The position numbers were made by a program, and so were the translations under genes. A stretch of DNA of 64,000 nucleotides from Nitrosospira sp. Is2 (GTDB lineage Bacteria; Pseudomonadota; Gammaproteobacteria; Burkholderiales; Nitrosomonadaceae). Position 1 is the stretch's first letter; each line of letters starts with the position of its first letter. Positions 43,828-53,818 of this stretch are shown piece by piece. The notes under the pieces were generated by a model, which had not been told where the DNA came from, searched no databases, and was given only the letters and a program-made list of their open reading frames with translations. The stretch lies in NCBI RefSeq assembly GCF_033095785.1, contig NZ_CP137134.1, forward strand, positions 930,001 to 994,000, in the 5' to 3' direction.

Positions 43828-45183
43828 CTATCGCAGCAACAGATTGTTGATCTCTCTTAAGTCTTCTTCATCCAATTCGCCCGCCTCCGCCTTCAACCTC
43901 AATCTTGACATGACAAAGTTGTAGCGCGCCTGGGCCAGGTCGCGTCTTGCGGTATAAAACAATTGCTGTGCATTCAGTACATCCACTTCCGTTCTAACGC
44001 CCACTTCCTGTCCGAGCTTGGTGGAGTCTACTTGGCTCTGGGTAGATATCAACGCCTGTTTCAGCGCTTTTACCTGAGCCATTCCGTTGGTGACATTCAA
44101 ATACTGCTGGCTTACCTGCAGGACGTTGTTGCGCCGGGTATTGTTCAGATCCTGAAACACCTTCTCCTGCGTCGCCAACGCTTCCCGTACACGCGACTGG
44201 GTGGCGAAGCCCTGAAATATCGGAAAACTAACCTGAACGCCTATTTCTTTTGAGGTCAAGTCTATCGGACGTCCGGTAATAGTACCCCCGACACCTTTCT
44301 GGTCGCTATATATTGCTACCAGATCCACGGTTGGATAGTGCCCAGCCTTGGCTCGCTCCACGTCCTGTTTGGCAATTTCGTACACTGCCTGTTGAACTTT
44401 GAACGCAAGGTTATTCTGCTCCGCCACCGTGATCCATTCCTGCATAGTTTGGTACTTCAGCGTCAACAGGTCAGAAGTATCTTCAGTGGGGCGTCGAAGA
44501 TAATCCGGCATACGGCCTATAATTTGTTGCAAGTTGCGTTTCCGTATCTCCAGGTCATTCCTGGCAGCAATTTCCTGCGAGTGTATGAAATCGAAACGCG
44601 CCTGGGCTTCATGCGTATCCACGATAGTAGCTGTGCCGACCTGGAAGTTGCGCTTGGCCTGCTCCAACTGCTCGCCAATTGCCTTCAGCTGAGCTTGCGC
44701 CGCCTCCAGATTTACTTCTGCCACCAGGATATCGAAATACGCCTGCGCCACGCGCAGAATCAAGTCTTGCGCGGCAATGATGAACTGAGAATCCGCCTGC
44801 GCAACCTGAAGCTTGGATTGTTCATAAACCGCGAAATTCTCCTTTCGGAAAATTGGCTGGGTTGCGGTGAGGGTCAGGCTCTGGTTATCAATGACCACGC
44901 TTGACGGGCGAATGACGGCTCCCACGCTAATCCCGAGCTGATTCGGGTTCTCGATGTCAATAAATTGCCGCCGCCGCACAAACCCGAGTGTGACGGTGGG
45001 TAGCAAGCCAGCCCGGCCCTGCGGTAACTTTTCCTGCGCGGCCTCATGCGCGTGACGCGCAGAGCTGTACAGCGCATCCTGCTCCAGCGCCTCACGATAG
45101 ATTTCCATGAGATCGGAAGCACATACCGGAGCATGCAAAACGGCTCCCATTAGCAGTGCACAGATGTATTGCGGAGCTTTCAC
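43828..45183 (-). CDS. tolC: TolC-family outer-membrane channel protein
   Basis: This 451-residue protein has a signal peptide (ALLMGAVLHAPVCAS) and two repeats of the outer-membrane efflux domain: DLMEIYREALEQDALYSSARHAHEAAQEKLPQGRAGLLP first, and TVDLVAIYSDQKG plus the FPIFQGFATQSRVREA segment later. Such trimers form the outer-membrane exit of type I secretion and drug efflux systems. The gene starts with GTG. Placement downstream of pcm is common in betaproteobacteria. No matching inner-membrane pump is in the window. Confidence 0.94.
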   Translation of the reverse strand: MKAPQYICALLMGAVLHAPVCASDLMEIYREALEQDALYSSARHAHEAAQEKLPQGRAGLLPTVTLGFVRRRQFIDIENPNQLGISVGAVIRPSSVVIDNQSLTLTATQPIFRKENFAVYEQSKLQVAQADSQFIIAAQDLILRVAQAYFDILVAEVNLEAAQAQLKAIGEQLEQAKRNFQVGTATIVDTHEAQARFDFIHSQEIAARNDLEIRKRNLQQIIGRMPDYLRRPTEDTSDLLTLKYQTMQEWITVAEQNNLAFKVQQAVYEIAKQDVERAKAGHYPTVDLVAIYSDQKGVGGTITGRPIDLTSKEIGVQVSFPIFQGFATQSRVREALATQEKVFQDLNNTRRNNVLQVSQQYLNVTNGMAQVKALKQALISTQSQVDSTKLGQEVGVRTEVDVLNAQQLFYTARRDLAQARYNFVMSRLRLKAEAGELDEEDLREINNLLLR

Positions 45184-45295
45184 GGTAATACCAAATATCT
45201 TGAGCTACGGGACGATGCGAGCATTGGAGGTTTAGGTCGCGTCTGGGCAGCGGGCGCCCGTACCGACGCGCCATTCGTAAAGCCAGCCGGGAACG

Positions 45296-45967
45296 TCAAA
45301 AAGTAAATCTCGTCGGCTGTTGTGCGTTTCTTAGAGGAGTAATACAAGTCTCAAACAAACCAACTGTGTTGTAAGCGCCGGGTGCGCCTTCTTTTTCCTG
45401 TACCAGGCAAGTGACAAGCGCAGCCTGCATTACCGGGGCATCACCTACTACCGCAAACATGCGCCCACCGGCCCGGAGACTCTTCTGAAATGCCTCGGGC
45501 AAAACCGGGGTGGAGCCTGTGAGCACAATGACGTCATAAGGTCCGTGCCGGGGCCAGCCCAGCGCGCCGTCTCCATTTTCAACCAGGACATTGGCAATAC
45601 CATGAGCCTGAAGGTTTTTTTCTGCCATGGCCTTCAGTTCCGGCACAATTTCCACGCTATGAACATACTCCCCTTTTTTGGCCAGCAGCGCGGCCAGATA
45701 ACCACTACCGCTACCCACCTCTAAAATCTTGTCCGTTTTTTTTACCTGCAATTCCTGCAGGATGCGCGCTTCCAGCTTGGGAGCGAGCATCACCTCACCG
45801 TATCCGAGCGGGATTTCCATATCTACAAATGCGAGAGAACGGTAGGCTGGCGGAACAAACTCCTCTCGCCGCAGTTCGAACAGTAATTTGAGAACTTCCT
45901 GATCCAGCACGTCCCATGGACGAATCTGCTGCTCCACCATGTTAAACCGGGTTTGTTCGAGATCCAT
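45296..45967 (-). CDS. pcm: Protein-L-isoaspartate O-methyltransferase
   Basis: This 223-residue SAM methyltransferase has the Pcm pattern: MVEQQIRPWDVLDQEVL, EFVPPAYRSLAFVDMEIPLGYGEVMLAPKLEARILQ and the SAM loop ILEVGSGSGYLAALLA. It repairs isoaspartyl residues in aged proteins in the cytoplasm. The C-terminus (YNTVGLFETCITPLRNAQ) is the variant seen in TolC-adjacent homologues. It is 112 bases upstream of tolC on the same strand and divergent from thiC, with the TPP riboswitch between. Confidence 0.92.
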   Translation of the reverse strand: MDLEQTRFNMVEQQIRPWDVLDQEVLKLLFELRREEFVPPAYRSLAFVDMEIPLGYGEVMLAPKLEARILQELQVKKTDKILEVGSGSGYLAALLAKKGEYVHSVEIVPELKAMAEKNLQAHGIANVLVENGDGALGWPRHGPYDVIVLTGSTPVLPEAFQKSLRAGGRMFAVVGDAPVMQAALVTCLVQEKEGAPGAYNTVGLFETCITPLRNAQQPTRFTF

Positions 45968-46033
45968 GTCCAGCCCTATAAAATGTCATCATAGACTTGC
46001 AATTATTCCATATTTCCATTAGCTTCACAGCAG

Positions 46034-46116
46034 CAGCTAGGGGTCCGCTTCCGAATGCGGGAGTTGGTGAGACAGTCCCTCAATACCTGACACGGATAAT
46101 GCCGCCGTAGGGAAGC
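46034..46116 (+). promoter_or_regulatory. TPP riboswitch (THI box)
   Basis: The leader of thiC holds AGGGGTCC, GTGAGACAGTCCCT, ATACCTGA and GGATAATGCCGCCGTAGGGAA in the right order for the thiamine pyrophosphate aptamer; only the CTGAGA element is slightly changed. Binding of TPP should lower thiC expression, probably by hiding the AAGGAGCG ribosome site 40 bases downstream. I see no clear terminator with a T-run, so translational control is more likely. Confidence 0.93.
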
Positions 46117-46170
46117 TGGGATTTTGTCGTCCCGCTCCTTCATGGCACATGGCACTCAAAGGAGCGTAAC

Positions 46171-48078
46171 ATGAATGCAACAGTTTTAGACGCCTCGCAC
46201 CTCCCTTCGGCGTTTTCAAGCAAGACCGCCCGCGTGGACGAAGGAGCGGTCAGACCGTTACCCAATTCTCGCAAAGTTTATGTGGACGGCTCCCGTCCTG
46301 ATATCCGTGTTCCAATGCGGGAAATCAGCCAGTCCGAAACTCCCGCCAGCATGGGGGCGGAAGAAAATCCGCCTATTTATGTTTACGACACTTCCGGCCC
46401 TTACACGGACCCGGCAATAAATATCGATATACGGTCGGGCTTGGCCCCGTTGCGCGAAAGATGGATAGATGAGCGCCAGGATACCGAAAAACTCTCCGGT
46501 CCGGCTTCGGCCTATGGCAGACAACGCATTGCGGATCCCAAGCTCGCCGAAATGCGTTTTGATTTAAGACGCCTGCCCCGTTGTGGTAAGGCAGGGGCAA
46601 ACGTCACGCAGATGCACTATGCTCGTCGGGGCATCATTACCCCCGAAATGGAGTTCGTGGCCATACGCGAGAATCAACGCAGCGAACAATTCATTGCTGA
46701 ACGGCGCGAATTACTGACTCGTCAGCACCCGGGCCATGATTTTGGCGCCTTTCTACCCCAGCATATCACTCCGGAATTCGTGCGCGACGAGGTGGCCCGT
46801 GGCCGCGCGATTATTCCTGCGAACATCAACCACCCTGAATCCGAGCCGATGATCATCGGGCGCAATTTTCTGGTGAAAATCAATGCCAACATTGGCAACT
46901 CCGCGTTAGGTTCAAGCATTCAGGAAGAAGTGGAAAAGATGACCTGGGCCATCCGCTGGGGCGGAGATACCGTGATGGACCTTTCAACCGGCAAGAATAT
47001 TCACGAAACCCGTGAGTGGATCATTCGCAACAGTCCCGTGCCCATTGGCACCGTTCCAATCTACCAGGCGCTGGAGAAGGTAAATGGAAAAGCGGAAGAC
47101 CTTACCTGGGAGATTTTCCGAGACACACTGATTGAACAGGCTGAGCAGGGAGTTGACTACTTCACGATCCATGCGGGGGTCCGGCTCGCTTACGTTCCAA
47201 TGACGGCAAAGCGCTTGACCGGAATTGTTTCGCGCGGCGGCTCGATCATGGCAAAGTGGTGTCTCGCTCACCACCGGGAAAGCTTTCTCTACACCCGCTT
47301 CGAGGAAATTTGCGAACTCATGAAAGCCTATGACGTCAGCTTTTCTCTAGGTGACGGACTTCGTCCAGGTTCAATTTATGACGCCAACGATGAAGCCCAA
47401 TTCGCGGAACTGAAGACGCTCGGTGAATTGACCCAGATCGCGTGGAAGCATGACGTACAAGTGATGATTGAAGGGCCCGGCCATGTGCCCATGCACCTTA
47501 TCAAGGAAAACATGGATCTGCAGTTGAAACACTGCGCGGAAGCGCCCTTCTATACATTGGGCCCATTGACCACGGACATTGCGCCAGGCTACGACCACAT
47601 CACATCCGCTATTGGCGCGGCCATGATCGGCTGGTACGGCACTGCCATGCTCTGTTACGTTACACCTAAGGAACACCTGGGCCTGCCCGATAAAGATGAT
47701 GTGAAGGACGGCATTATCACTTATAAAATTGCAGCACATGCGGCGGATCTGGCCAAAGGGCACCCCGGCGCGCAAATTCGCGATAATGCGCTCTCCAAGG
47801 CCCGGTTTGAGTTTCGCTGGGCTGACCAATTCAACCTGAGCCTCGACCCGGATAAAGCAAAGCAATTCCATGACGAGACCTTGCCGCAGGAGGGCGCAAA
47901 GCTCGCGCATTTCTGTTCCATGTGCGGCCCCCACTTCTGCTCGATGAAGATAACCCAGGATGTGCGCGACTTCGCCGCGAGCCAGGGAGTAAGCGAGCAG
48001 GAAGCGCTGAAAAAAGGCATGGAAGAGAAATCAATGGAATTTGCGGCTAAAGGCGGAGAAATTTACGGCAAGGCTTAA
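46171..48078 (+). CDS. thiC: Phosphomethylpyrimidine synthase
   Basis: This 635-residue enzyme converts aminoimidazole ribotide to HMP-phosphate in thiamine synthesis. It has MHYARRGIITPEMEFVAIREN, the central core and the C-terminal radical-SAM cluster motif CSMCGPHFC near residue 580, which binds the 4Fe-4S cluster. Length is standard. The ATG has AAGGAGCG 4 bases upstream and follows a TPP riboswitch. No other thi gene is adjacent. Confidence 0.97.
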   Translation: MNATVLDASHLPSAFSSKTARVDEGAVRPLPNSRKVYVDGSRPDIRVPMREISQSETPASMGAEENPPIYVYDTSGPYTDPAINIDIRSGLAPLRERWIDERQDTEKLSGPASAYGRQRIADPKLAEMRFDLRRLPRCGKAGANVTQMHYARRGIITPEMEFVAIRENQRSEQFIAERRELLTRQHPGHDFGAFLPQHITPEFVRDEVARGRAIIPANINHPESEPMIIGRNFLVKINANIGNSALGSSIQEEVEKMTWAIRWGGDTVMDLSTGKNIHETREWIIRNSPVPIGTVPIYQALEKVNGKAEDLTWEIFRDTLIEQAEQGVDYFTIHAGVRLAYVPMTAKRLTGIVSRGGSIMAKWCLAHHRESFLYTRFEEICELMKAYDVSFSLGDGLRPGSIYDANDEAQFAELKTLGELTQIAWKHDVQVMIEGPGHVPMHLIKENMDLQLKHCAEAPFYTLGPLTTDIAPGYDHITSAIGAAMIGWYGTAMLCYVTPKEHLGLPDKDDVKDGIITYKIAAHAADLAKGHPGAQIRDNALSKARFEFRWADQFNLSLDPDKAKQFHDETLPQEGAKLAHFCSMCGPHFCSMKITQDVRDFAASQGVSEQEALKKGMEEKSMEFAAKGGEIYGKA

Positions 48079-48462
48079 CCAGCAACTGGCCCGAAACAAC
48101 AGCAAGCGTCCCGTAATGTAAATGCATGGTTCGCGGGATGCTACATACCCGTGAACGCCAGCACACTGTGATCGTGATCGAAGTCCCCTGCACCTCGTTG
48201 GTCGTGCCCGGTTATTCGCAGTCATTTCATCGCCATCGCTTGATAGAGTATCCTGTTGGCAGTTGGGTGTAAGAAGCGTCGTTTAACAGGTATTCTTGAG
48301 CCTGAAGCAGGGTTCGATGCGATAATGACGAAGTTTGTCGCGACCTCTATTTTCTACATCCTATTTCTTTTGAATTGGAAAAGTCCATTGCCTGGGAATA
48401 TATTTAACAAGGCCTGTTCGTCCGCGATCCGGCATCAACTCGCGTCGGTGCGATAGCTGCAA
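48079..48462. other. 384-base gap between thiC and uppP
   Basis: I see no supported gene. A 66-codon plus frame at 48256-48456 has one hydrophobic stretch but no ribosome site. The AT-rich part at 48335-48415 may hold the uppP promoter. Confidence 0.45.
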
Positions 48463-49287
48463 ATGGACTGGCTATTGCTTTTCAAGGCCTTGATCCTCGG
48501 TGTTGTCGAAGGTCTGACCGAATTTCTCCCGATTTCCTCGACCGGCCATCTCATACTGGTGAGCGACCTGCTCAACTTTAATGACGAGAAGGGCAAAGTA
48601 TTCACTATTGTGATTCAGCTCGGCGCAATACTGGCGGTATGCTGGGAATATCGCGCGAAGATCGGAAGCGTTCTTGCGGACGTCGGCTCCCGACAGGATG
48701 CGAATCGCTTTGTTTTAAATATTCTGATCGCATTTCTGCCGGCGGCGATCTTGGGATTGTTGTTCATCAAGACCATCAAACAGTATCTGTTTCATCCGGT
48801 CCCGGTTGCCACCGCGTTCATCGTCGGGGGCTTCTTGATCCTTTGGGCGGAGCGCAGGAAACACGTTGTGGAAGTCGAGCGAGTGGAAGACATGGATTGG
48901 AAACATGCCCTCAAGGTGGGATTAATGCAGTGTCTGGCGTTGATACCGGGCACTTCACGCTCCGGCGCAACCATTATCGGCGGGCTATTTTTTGGCCTGT
49001 CGCGCAAGGCCGCTACCGAATTTTCCTTCTTTCTCGCCATCCCGATCATGTTCGCGGCCACCTTCTACGATGTGTACAGAAGTCGCGACATTCTGCAGTT
49101 TAATGATGCCGGCGTATTTATGCTCGGGTTTGTCGCCTCGTTCGTCAGCGCGTTACTGGCTGTGCGGGGACTACTGCGTTTTATCAGTCACCACGATTTC
49201 ACGGTTTTTGCATGGTATCGAATCGCATTCGGAATTGTGGTCCTGCTCACCGCCTACTCCGGGGCGGTAGAATGGTCCGCCGCCTAG
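48463..49287 (+). CDS. uppP: Undecaprenyl-diphosphatase
   Basis: This 274-residue inner-membrane protein has the two BacA/UppP motifs: EGLTEFLPISSTGHLIL near residue 17 and PGTSRSGATIIGGL near 165, with Glu, Ser and Arg residues of the active site. It recycles undecaprenyl diphosphate to the monophosphate for cell-wall synthesis and gives bacitracin resistance. It has about seven to eight hydrophobic helices. It converges with the rhodanese gene. Confidence 0.97.
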   Translation: MDWLLLFKALILGVVEGLTEFLPISSTGHLILVSDLLNFNDEKGKVFTIVIQLGAILAVCWEYRAKIGSVLADVGSRQDANRFVLNILIAFLPAAILGLLFIKTIKQYLFHPVPVATAFIVGGFLILWAERRKHVVEVERVEDMDWKHALKVGLMQCLALIPGTSRSGATIIGGLFFGLSRKAATEFSFFLAIPIMFAATFYDVYRSRDILQFNDAGVFMLGFVASFVSALLAVRGLLRFISHHDFTVFAWYRIAFGIVVLLTAYSGAVEWSAA

Positions 49288-49331
49288 GCCGGATCATCAC
49301 GCTGGGAATAATGTGCCCGGGTTCGCAGTGT

Positions 49332-49784
49332 TTAACCCTGCACCCAGGGAAGCCCCGCAGCCTTCCAGCCGCCTTTGGTGCCGCGATGACCGCTCGCGTC
49401 CTTCTCGCCCTCAAATCCTTCAAGAATGTTATAGCAACTCGTGTATCCCATTTCAGTGGCGGTAGCGGCGGCCTGATGCGATCGGCCTCCGCTGCGGCAG
49501 ATGAACATCACTAGGGATTCCTTATCCACTTGACTGGAAAGATAGTTAGGGAACTCGGGGCTATGCCGCATACCAGGGTAGGACTGCCACTCGATTTCAA
49601 CCGCGCCGGGAATTCTCCCTACCCAATCCCATTCCGCTCTAGAACGGACATCAACCAGCTTGGCAGTCGGGGCTTCCTGCAAAAGGGTGAGTGCTTCATG
49701 GGGAAAGAGTGCACCCTCATATGGTAAATTCATTTCTTTGGCGCGTTGCTGCGCCCTTTCCAATATCGCAGTGATGGATTCCAT
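49332..49784 (-). CDS. Rhodanese-like domain protein
   Basis: This 150-residue cytoplasmic protein is one rhodanese domain with VDVRSRAEWDWVGRIPGAVEIEW and the active-site loop CRSGGRS (Cys about residue 95). Such single-domain proteins transfer sulfane sulfur or act as sulfur carriers; the acceptor is unknown. I chose the ATG at 49784; a TTG four codons earlier (49796) is possible. It is divergent from glnA. Confidence 0.92.
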   Translation of the reverse strand: MESITAILERAQQRAKEMNLPYEGALFPHEALTLLQEAPTAKLVDVRSRAEWDWVGRIPGAVEIEWQSYPGMRHSPEFPNYLSSQVDKESLVMFICRSGGRSHQAAATATEMGYTSCYNILEGFEGEKDASGHRGTKGGWKAAGLPWVQG

Positions 49785-50068
49785 ATCGCTGTCCAATGTT
49801 GTGATAGAAGATGTAATGGTAGTCGATTCTTAAGCAGGTGTTGGGCTTCATGCATTCGCGTACGCATGCGTTTCATCGTCGCCGGGTATAAATCAGTCAT
49901 TGACCGCAACGCGCTCGAACTGTTCAAGAAACGAAGAACGCTGCTGCTGATATAATGTTGCCCTTACAGTCGGCAAACCTCGGCGCAGCGCTACCGTCGC
50001 GTCTGCGTTGATTCATCGGAGGTTTCCCGAATCTTTTGTACAACTGCAATCGTAGTTCGGAGAAAAAA

Positions 50069-51478
50069 ATGGCGTTAGCCGATGTTCTGAAAATGATCCA
50101 GGATAACGAGGTCAAATTTGTTGACCTTCGATTTACTGATACTCGAGGTAAAGAACAGCATGTGACCCTCCCGGCTCACGCGGTTGACGCCGACAAGCTT
50201 GAGGATGGCCACGCGTTCGATGGTTCTTCCATTGCCGGCTGGAAGGGTGTTCAGGCGTCTGACATGTTGCTGATACCTGATCCGGAAACTGCCAAGATGG
50301 ATCCTTTCATGGACGAGGCTACGCTTTTCATGACCTGTGATGTGGTGGAACCTTCCGATGGCAAGGGCTACGACCGGGATCCACGCTCGCTGGCAAAACG
50401 TGGCGAGGCTTACCTGAAGTCGACGGCTATCGGCGATACCGCATATTTTGGCCCTGAACCCGAGTTCTTCATTTTTGATTCCGTGACCTGGCACGCTGAC
50501 ATGTCCGGTTGCTCGGTAAAAATTGAATCGGAGGAAGCGGCCTGGAGTTCGGGCGAAAAATACGAGGGAGGTAATACCGGCCACCGTCCTGGTATAAAGG
50601 GCGGTTATTTTCCTGTCCCGCCGATTGATTCGCTGCACGACATCCGCTCCGCCATGTGTCTTGCACTCGAAGAATTGGGAATCGAAGTTGAAGTGCACCA
50701 CCACGAGGTAGCTACCGCTGGACAGTGCGAAATCGGAACAAAATACAGCAGCCTTGTAAAACGGGCGGACTGGACACAGGTATTCAAATACGTGGTGCAC
50801 AACGTGGCACACTCCTATGGGAAAACGGCGACGTTCATGCCAAAACCCATTGTCGGCGATAACGGATCAGGAATGCACGTGCACCAGTCAATCTGGAAAG
50901 GAGGTAAGAACCTGTTCTCCGGAAACGGGTATGCGGGACTATCCGAAATGGCCCTGTATTACATTGGAGGCATCATCAAACACGCCAAGGCCCTCAATGC
51001 GATCACCAATCCCGGCACAAATTCGTATAAACGCCTCGTTCCCGGCTACGAGGCACCGATTAACCTCGCTTATTCGGTCAGCAACCGTTCCGCCGCGGTC
51101 CGCATCCCTTATGCCAATAGTCCGAAGGGGCGGCGCATTGAAGTGCGTTTTCCGGATCCAACCGCCAACCCTTATCTTGCATTCACCGCGTTGATGATGG
51201 CTGGGCTGGATGGCATCCAGAACAAGACCCACCCGGGCGACCCGATGGATAAGAATCTCTATGACCTCCCGCCGGAGGAAGCTGCGAAGATACCCAATCC
51301 TTGCGCTTCATTGGACGAAGCGCTCGATAGTCTGGATAAGGACCGTAATTTTCTTACTCGCGGGGGGGTTTTTTCGAACGATATGATTGATGCTTACATC
51401 GAACTCAAGATGGAGGAAGTTACGCGCTTTCGGATGACGACCCATCCGGTCGAATTTGATATGTATTATAGTTTATGA
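50069..51478 (+). CDS. glnA: Glutamine synthetase, type I
   Basis: This 469-residue enzyme of the GlnA type I-beta form has DGSSIAGWKGVQASDM, metal-ligand stretch FGPEPEFFIFD, VEVHHHEVATAGQCEIG, the NGSGMHVHQS loop and the adenylylation site NLYDLPPEE, whose Tyr lies near residue 398. The adenylylation loop means activity is likely controlled by GlnE. It makes glutamine from glutamate and ammonia. The ATG at 50069 has GGAG upstream. A TATAAT hexamer lies at 49951-49956 but without a good -35; I saw no clear sigma-54 site. Confidence 0.97.
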   Translation: MALADVLKMIQDNEVKFVDLRFTDTRGKEQHVTLPAHAVDADKLEDGHAFDGSSIAGWKGVQASDMLLIPDPETAKMDPFMDEATLFMTCDVVEPSDGKGYDRDPRSLAKRGEAYLKSTAIGDTAYFGPEPEFFIFDSVTWHADMSGCSVKIESEEAAWSSGEKYEGGNTGHRPGIKGGYFPVPPIDSLHDIRSAMCLALEELGIEVEVHHHEVATAGQCEIGTKYSSLVKRADWTQVFKYVVHNVAHSYGKTATFMPKPIVGDNGSGMHVHQSIWKGGKNLFSGNGYAGLSEMALYYIGGIIKHAKALNAITNPGTNSYKRLVPGYEAPINLAYSVSNRSAAVRIPYANSPKGRRIEVRFPDPTANPYLAFTALMMAGLDGIQNKTHPGDPMDKNLYDLPPEEAAKIPNPCASLDEALDSLDKDRNFLTRGGVFSNDMIDAYIELKMEEVTRFRMTTHPVEFDMYYSL

Positions 51479-51493
51479 TTCTTCTGGAAGTGC

Positions 51494-51520
51494 TCCTGCC
51501 GCCCTATGGGCGCGGCAGGA
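51494..51520 (+). terminator. GC-rich hairpin after glnA
   Basis: A perfect 9-base stem TCCTGCCGC (51494-51502) and GCGGCAGGA (51512-51520) with a 9-base loop lies 16 bases after the glnA stop. There is no T-run, so it is either a factor-dependent end or an mRNA-stabilising hairpin before the Sel1 gene. Confidence 0.5.
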
Positions 51521-51541
51521 CATAATAGGACATCATACTTC

Positions 51542-52201
51542 ATGAATATTCTTATTGCTGCCTTGCTCTCCGTGCCGTTGCTCATACTTACCGGATGCGG
51601 CGAAAAACCTCCCGTAAGCCCCCCCAAACCACAAACCGAAACAAAGCTTCCAGATGAATTCACTTCTGAAAAACAGATTCCATCGGTGCTGGAGGAGGCG
51701 CTAACGCCCGAGGAAAAGTCGGACATAATGAAGCAGATCATGCCAGCCCAAGCAGGTGATTCAACCCCCGAGGAAAAATTTCTTCAATTAAAGAAAGATG
51801 CGGAAGCTGGGGAGCCCAAGGCACAAACCGGCCTCGGCGTGATGTACTACACGGGCGAAGCGATTTCCAAGGACGCTTCAGGTAACATTCTAAGCAATGA
51901 TCCAGCTACAGCCGCGGCATGGTTTCATCGCGCCGCTGGACAGGGGTACGCGCCTGCCCAATTTAACCTCGGGCTGATGTATGCGAACGGGGAAGGCGTC
52001 TCCAAGGATTCGGCAAAAGCTGTCGAGTTGTTCCAGAAATCGGCCGAGCAGGGTAATGTCGATGCCCAGAACAATCTTGGAGTGATGTATTACGCAGGTG
52101 AAGGTGTGCCGAGAGACGAGACCAAAGCCAAGGAATGGTTCAAGAAAGCAGCGGCGCAGGGGAATGCGGATGCGCAGGCTAATCTGGACGCAATGAAATA
52201 G
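51542..52201 (+). CDS. Sel1-repeat lipoprotein
   Basis: This 219-residue protein has a lipoprotein signal (LLSVPLLILTGC, lipobox LTGC) and a proline-rich linker. Three Sel1/TPR-like repeats follow, recognisable by AQTGLGVMYYTGE, AQFNLGLMYANGEGV and AQNNLGVMYYAGEGV. Such proteins are periplasmic adaptors; no partner is evident. A hairpin separates it from glnA, so it may be partly cotranscribed with it. Confidence 0.88.
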   Translation: MNILIAALLSVPLLILTGCGEKPPVSPPKPQTETKLPDEFTSEKQIPSVLEEALTPEEKSDIMKQIMPAQAGDSTPEEKFLQLKKDAEAGEPKAQTGLGVMYYTGEAISKDASGNILSNDPATAAAWFHRAAGQGYAPAQFNLGLMYANGEGVSKDSAKAVELFQKSAEQGNVDAQNNLGVMYYAGEGVPRDETKAKEWFKKAAAQGNADAQANLDAMK

Positions 52202-52370
52202 GCAACGTTTCTCGCGTTAATCTCGCCCATTATAAGGTCTGCGGATTTCGCGATCTGCGGATGCGACTACCTGATCCCACCACCGATCAGACCACATGAT
52301 CCGAGCACCTGATCTGATCATCAGACCCGCCAACGCATGCGCAATCCTATCAGCTTGAAGACGGCAAACA

Positions 52371-53627
52371 ATGGCTCCAGCCCCTATTGAAGTTATCGGC
52401 GCGATGCTGTTCGGCATTGCGCTGATTCACACTTTCTCGACACAATGGTTCGAGCGCCTCGCCCACACTCATCCGGCACATGCGGGCATATGGCATTTTC
52501 TGGGTGAGGTCGAGGTGGTGTTCGGCTTCTGGGCAATGGTGCTGGTGGTGGCAATGCTGATTACGGACGGGAAGGAAGCTGCAACCAGTTACATTGATGG
52601 GCAAAGCTTTACCGAACCCATGTTCGTATTCGCCATCATGGTAATTTCGGGCAGTCGTCCCATCCTGCAATTTGCCATGACTTGCGTCAAAACGCTTGCC
52701 CGACTGATTCCCTGGCCGGACGGCAAGGCGTTTTACTTCGTAACATTGTCTTTTGTCCCTCTGCTTGGGTCTTTTATCACCGAGCCCGCAGCTATGACGC
52801 TCGCCGGCCTGATCCTCCTTGAGCGTTACTATTCACGGGAAATTTCCGTGCGCTTGAAATACGTGACTCTCGGTGTGCTTTTCGTCAATATTTCGATCGG
52901 CGGAACATTGACATCGTTTGCAGCCCCTCCGGTTCTCATGGTGGCCACGAAGTGGGGATGGGACTCCACTTTCATGCTGACCACGTTTGGCTGGAAGGCC
53001 GCGCTCGCAGTCCTGGTGAACGCAACGGCGGCGACTTTGCTGTTTCAACGCGAACTGTCAGCGGTAAACGGTGAGGCACGAGGTCTGCAGGCAGAGACGC
53101 CAACTTGGGTAGTGGCGGTTCATCTATTGTTTTTGACCGGCGTGGTAGTGTTTGCCCATCACCCGGCCATCTTCATCGGTTTACTGCTCTTCTTCGTCGG
53201 TTTTGCCCATGCGTATGAACGATACCAGGACCGGCTCATCCTGCGCGAAGGATTAATGGTCGCTTTTTTTCTGGCCGGCTTGATTGTTCTTGGAGGGCAC
53301 CAGAAGTGGTGGCTGCAACCGGTGTTAGTGGGACTGGACAGTACAGTGTTGTTTTTCGGCGCCACGCTGCTTACGGCGATTACCGATAATGCGGCCCTTA
53401 CGTACCTCGGTTCCCTGCTGGAAGGAACCACAGCTGAATTTCGTTACTCACTGGTCGCCGGGGCTGTCGCAGGCGGCGGACTGACGGTAATTGCCAATGC
53501 TCCTAACCCGGCGGGCTTCTCTATACTCAAGGGTTCATTCAAAGATGAAGCGATCCATCCCTTAGGACTGCTGGTCGCCGCCCTTCCCCCAACGATCGTA
53601 GCGGTTCTTGCATTCCAGTTGCTGTAG
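52371..53627 (+). CDS. Putative Na+/H+ antiporter
   Basis: This 418-residue inner-membrane protein has about ten to twelve hydrophobic helices. Regions such as FVPLLGSFITEPAAMTLAGLILLERYY, ISIGGTLTSFAAPPVLMVATKWGWD and the end AITDNAALTYLGSLLEG with VAGGGLTVIANAPNPAG fit the Na_H_antiport_2 group of the ion-transporter superfamily. The repeated PAAMTLAG and APNPAG turns may form the ion path. Transport of Na+ or another ion is inferred from the family. It is preceded by a stretch with several TGATC repeats (52260-52320). Confidence 0.82.
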   Translation: MAPAPIEVIGAMLFGIALIHTFSTQWFERLAHTHPAHAGIWHFLGEVEVVFGFWAMVLVVAMLITDGKEAATSYIDGQSFTEPMFVFAIMVISGSRPILQFAMTCVKTLARLIPWPDGKAFYFVTLSFVPLLGSFITEPAAMTLAGLILLERYYSREISVRLKYVTLGVLFVNISIGGTLTSFAAPPVLMVATKWGWDSTFMLTTFGWKAALAVLVNATAATLLFQRELSAVNGEARGLQAETPTWVVAVHLLFLTGVVVFAHHPAIFIGLLLFFVGFAHAYERYQDRLILREGLMVAFFLAGLIVLGGHQKWWLQPVLVGLDSTVLFFGATLLTAITDNAALTYLGSLLEGTTAEFRYSLVAGAVAGGGLTVIANAPNPAGFSILKGSFKDEAIHPLGLLVAALPPTIVAVLAFQLL

Positions 53628-53818
53628 AGTGAGATTAAAGCTGGCATTCAGCACCCTCTTCCTCCTATCTCTGCCACCCGATGCCCGGCTTCCATACAAG
53701 TCATGATTCATCCTTCTGCTGAGTGCCGAAGTAGCATCCTTCAGGGGGAAGTCTCGGCCTGTTGCGCAATCGGTCCGACCACGGAGCCTTTCCGCTCGCT
53801 TACGATCTACAGTTCATG

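Noticed and set aside
49951..49956. TATAAT as the -10 of a glnA promoter
   Set aside because: No acceptable -35 lies 16-18 bases upstream. It is mentioned only in the glnA entry.
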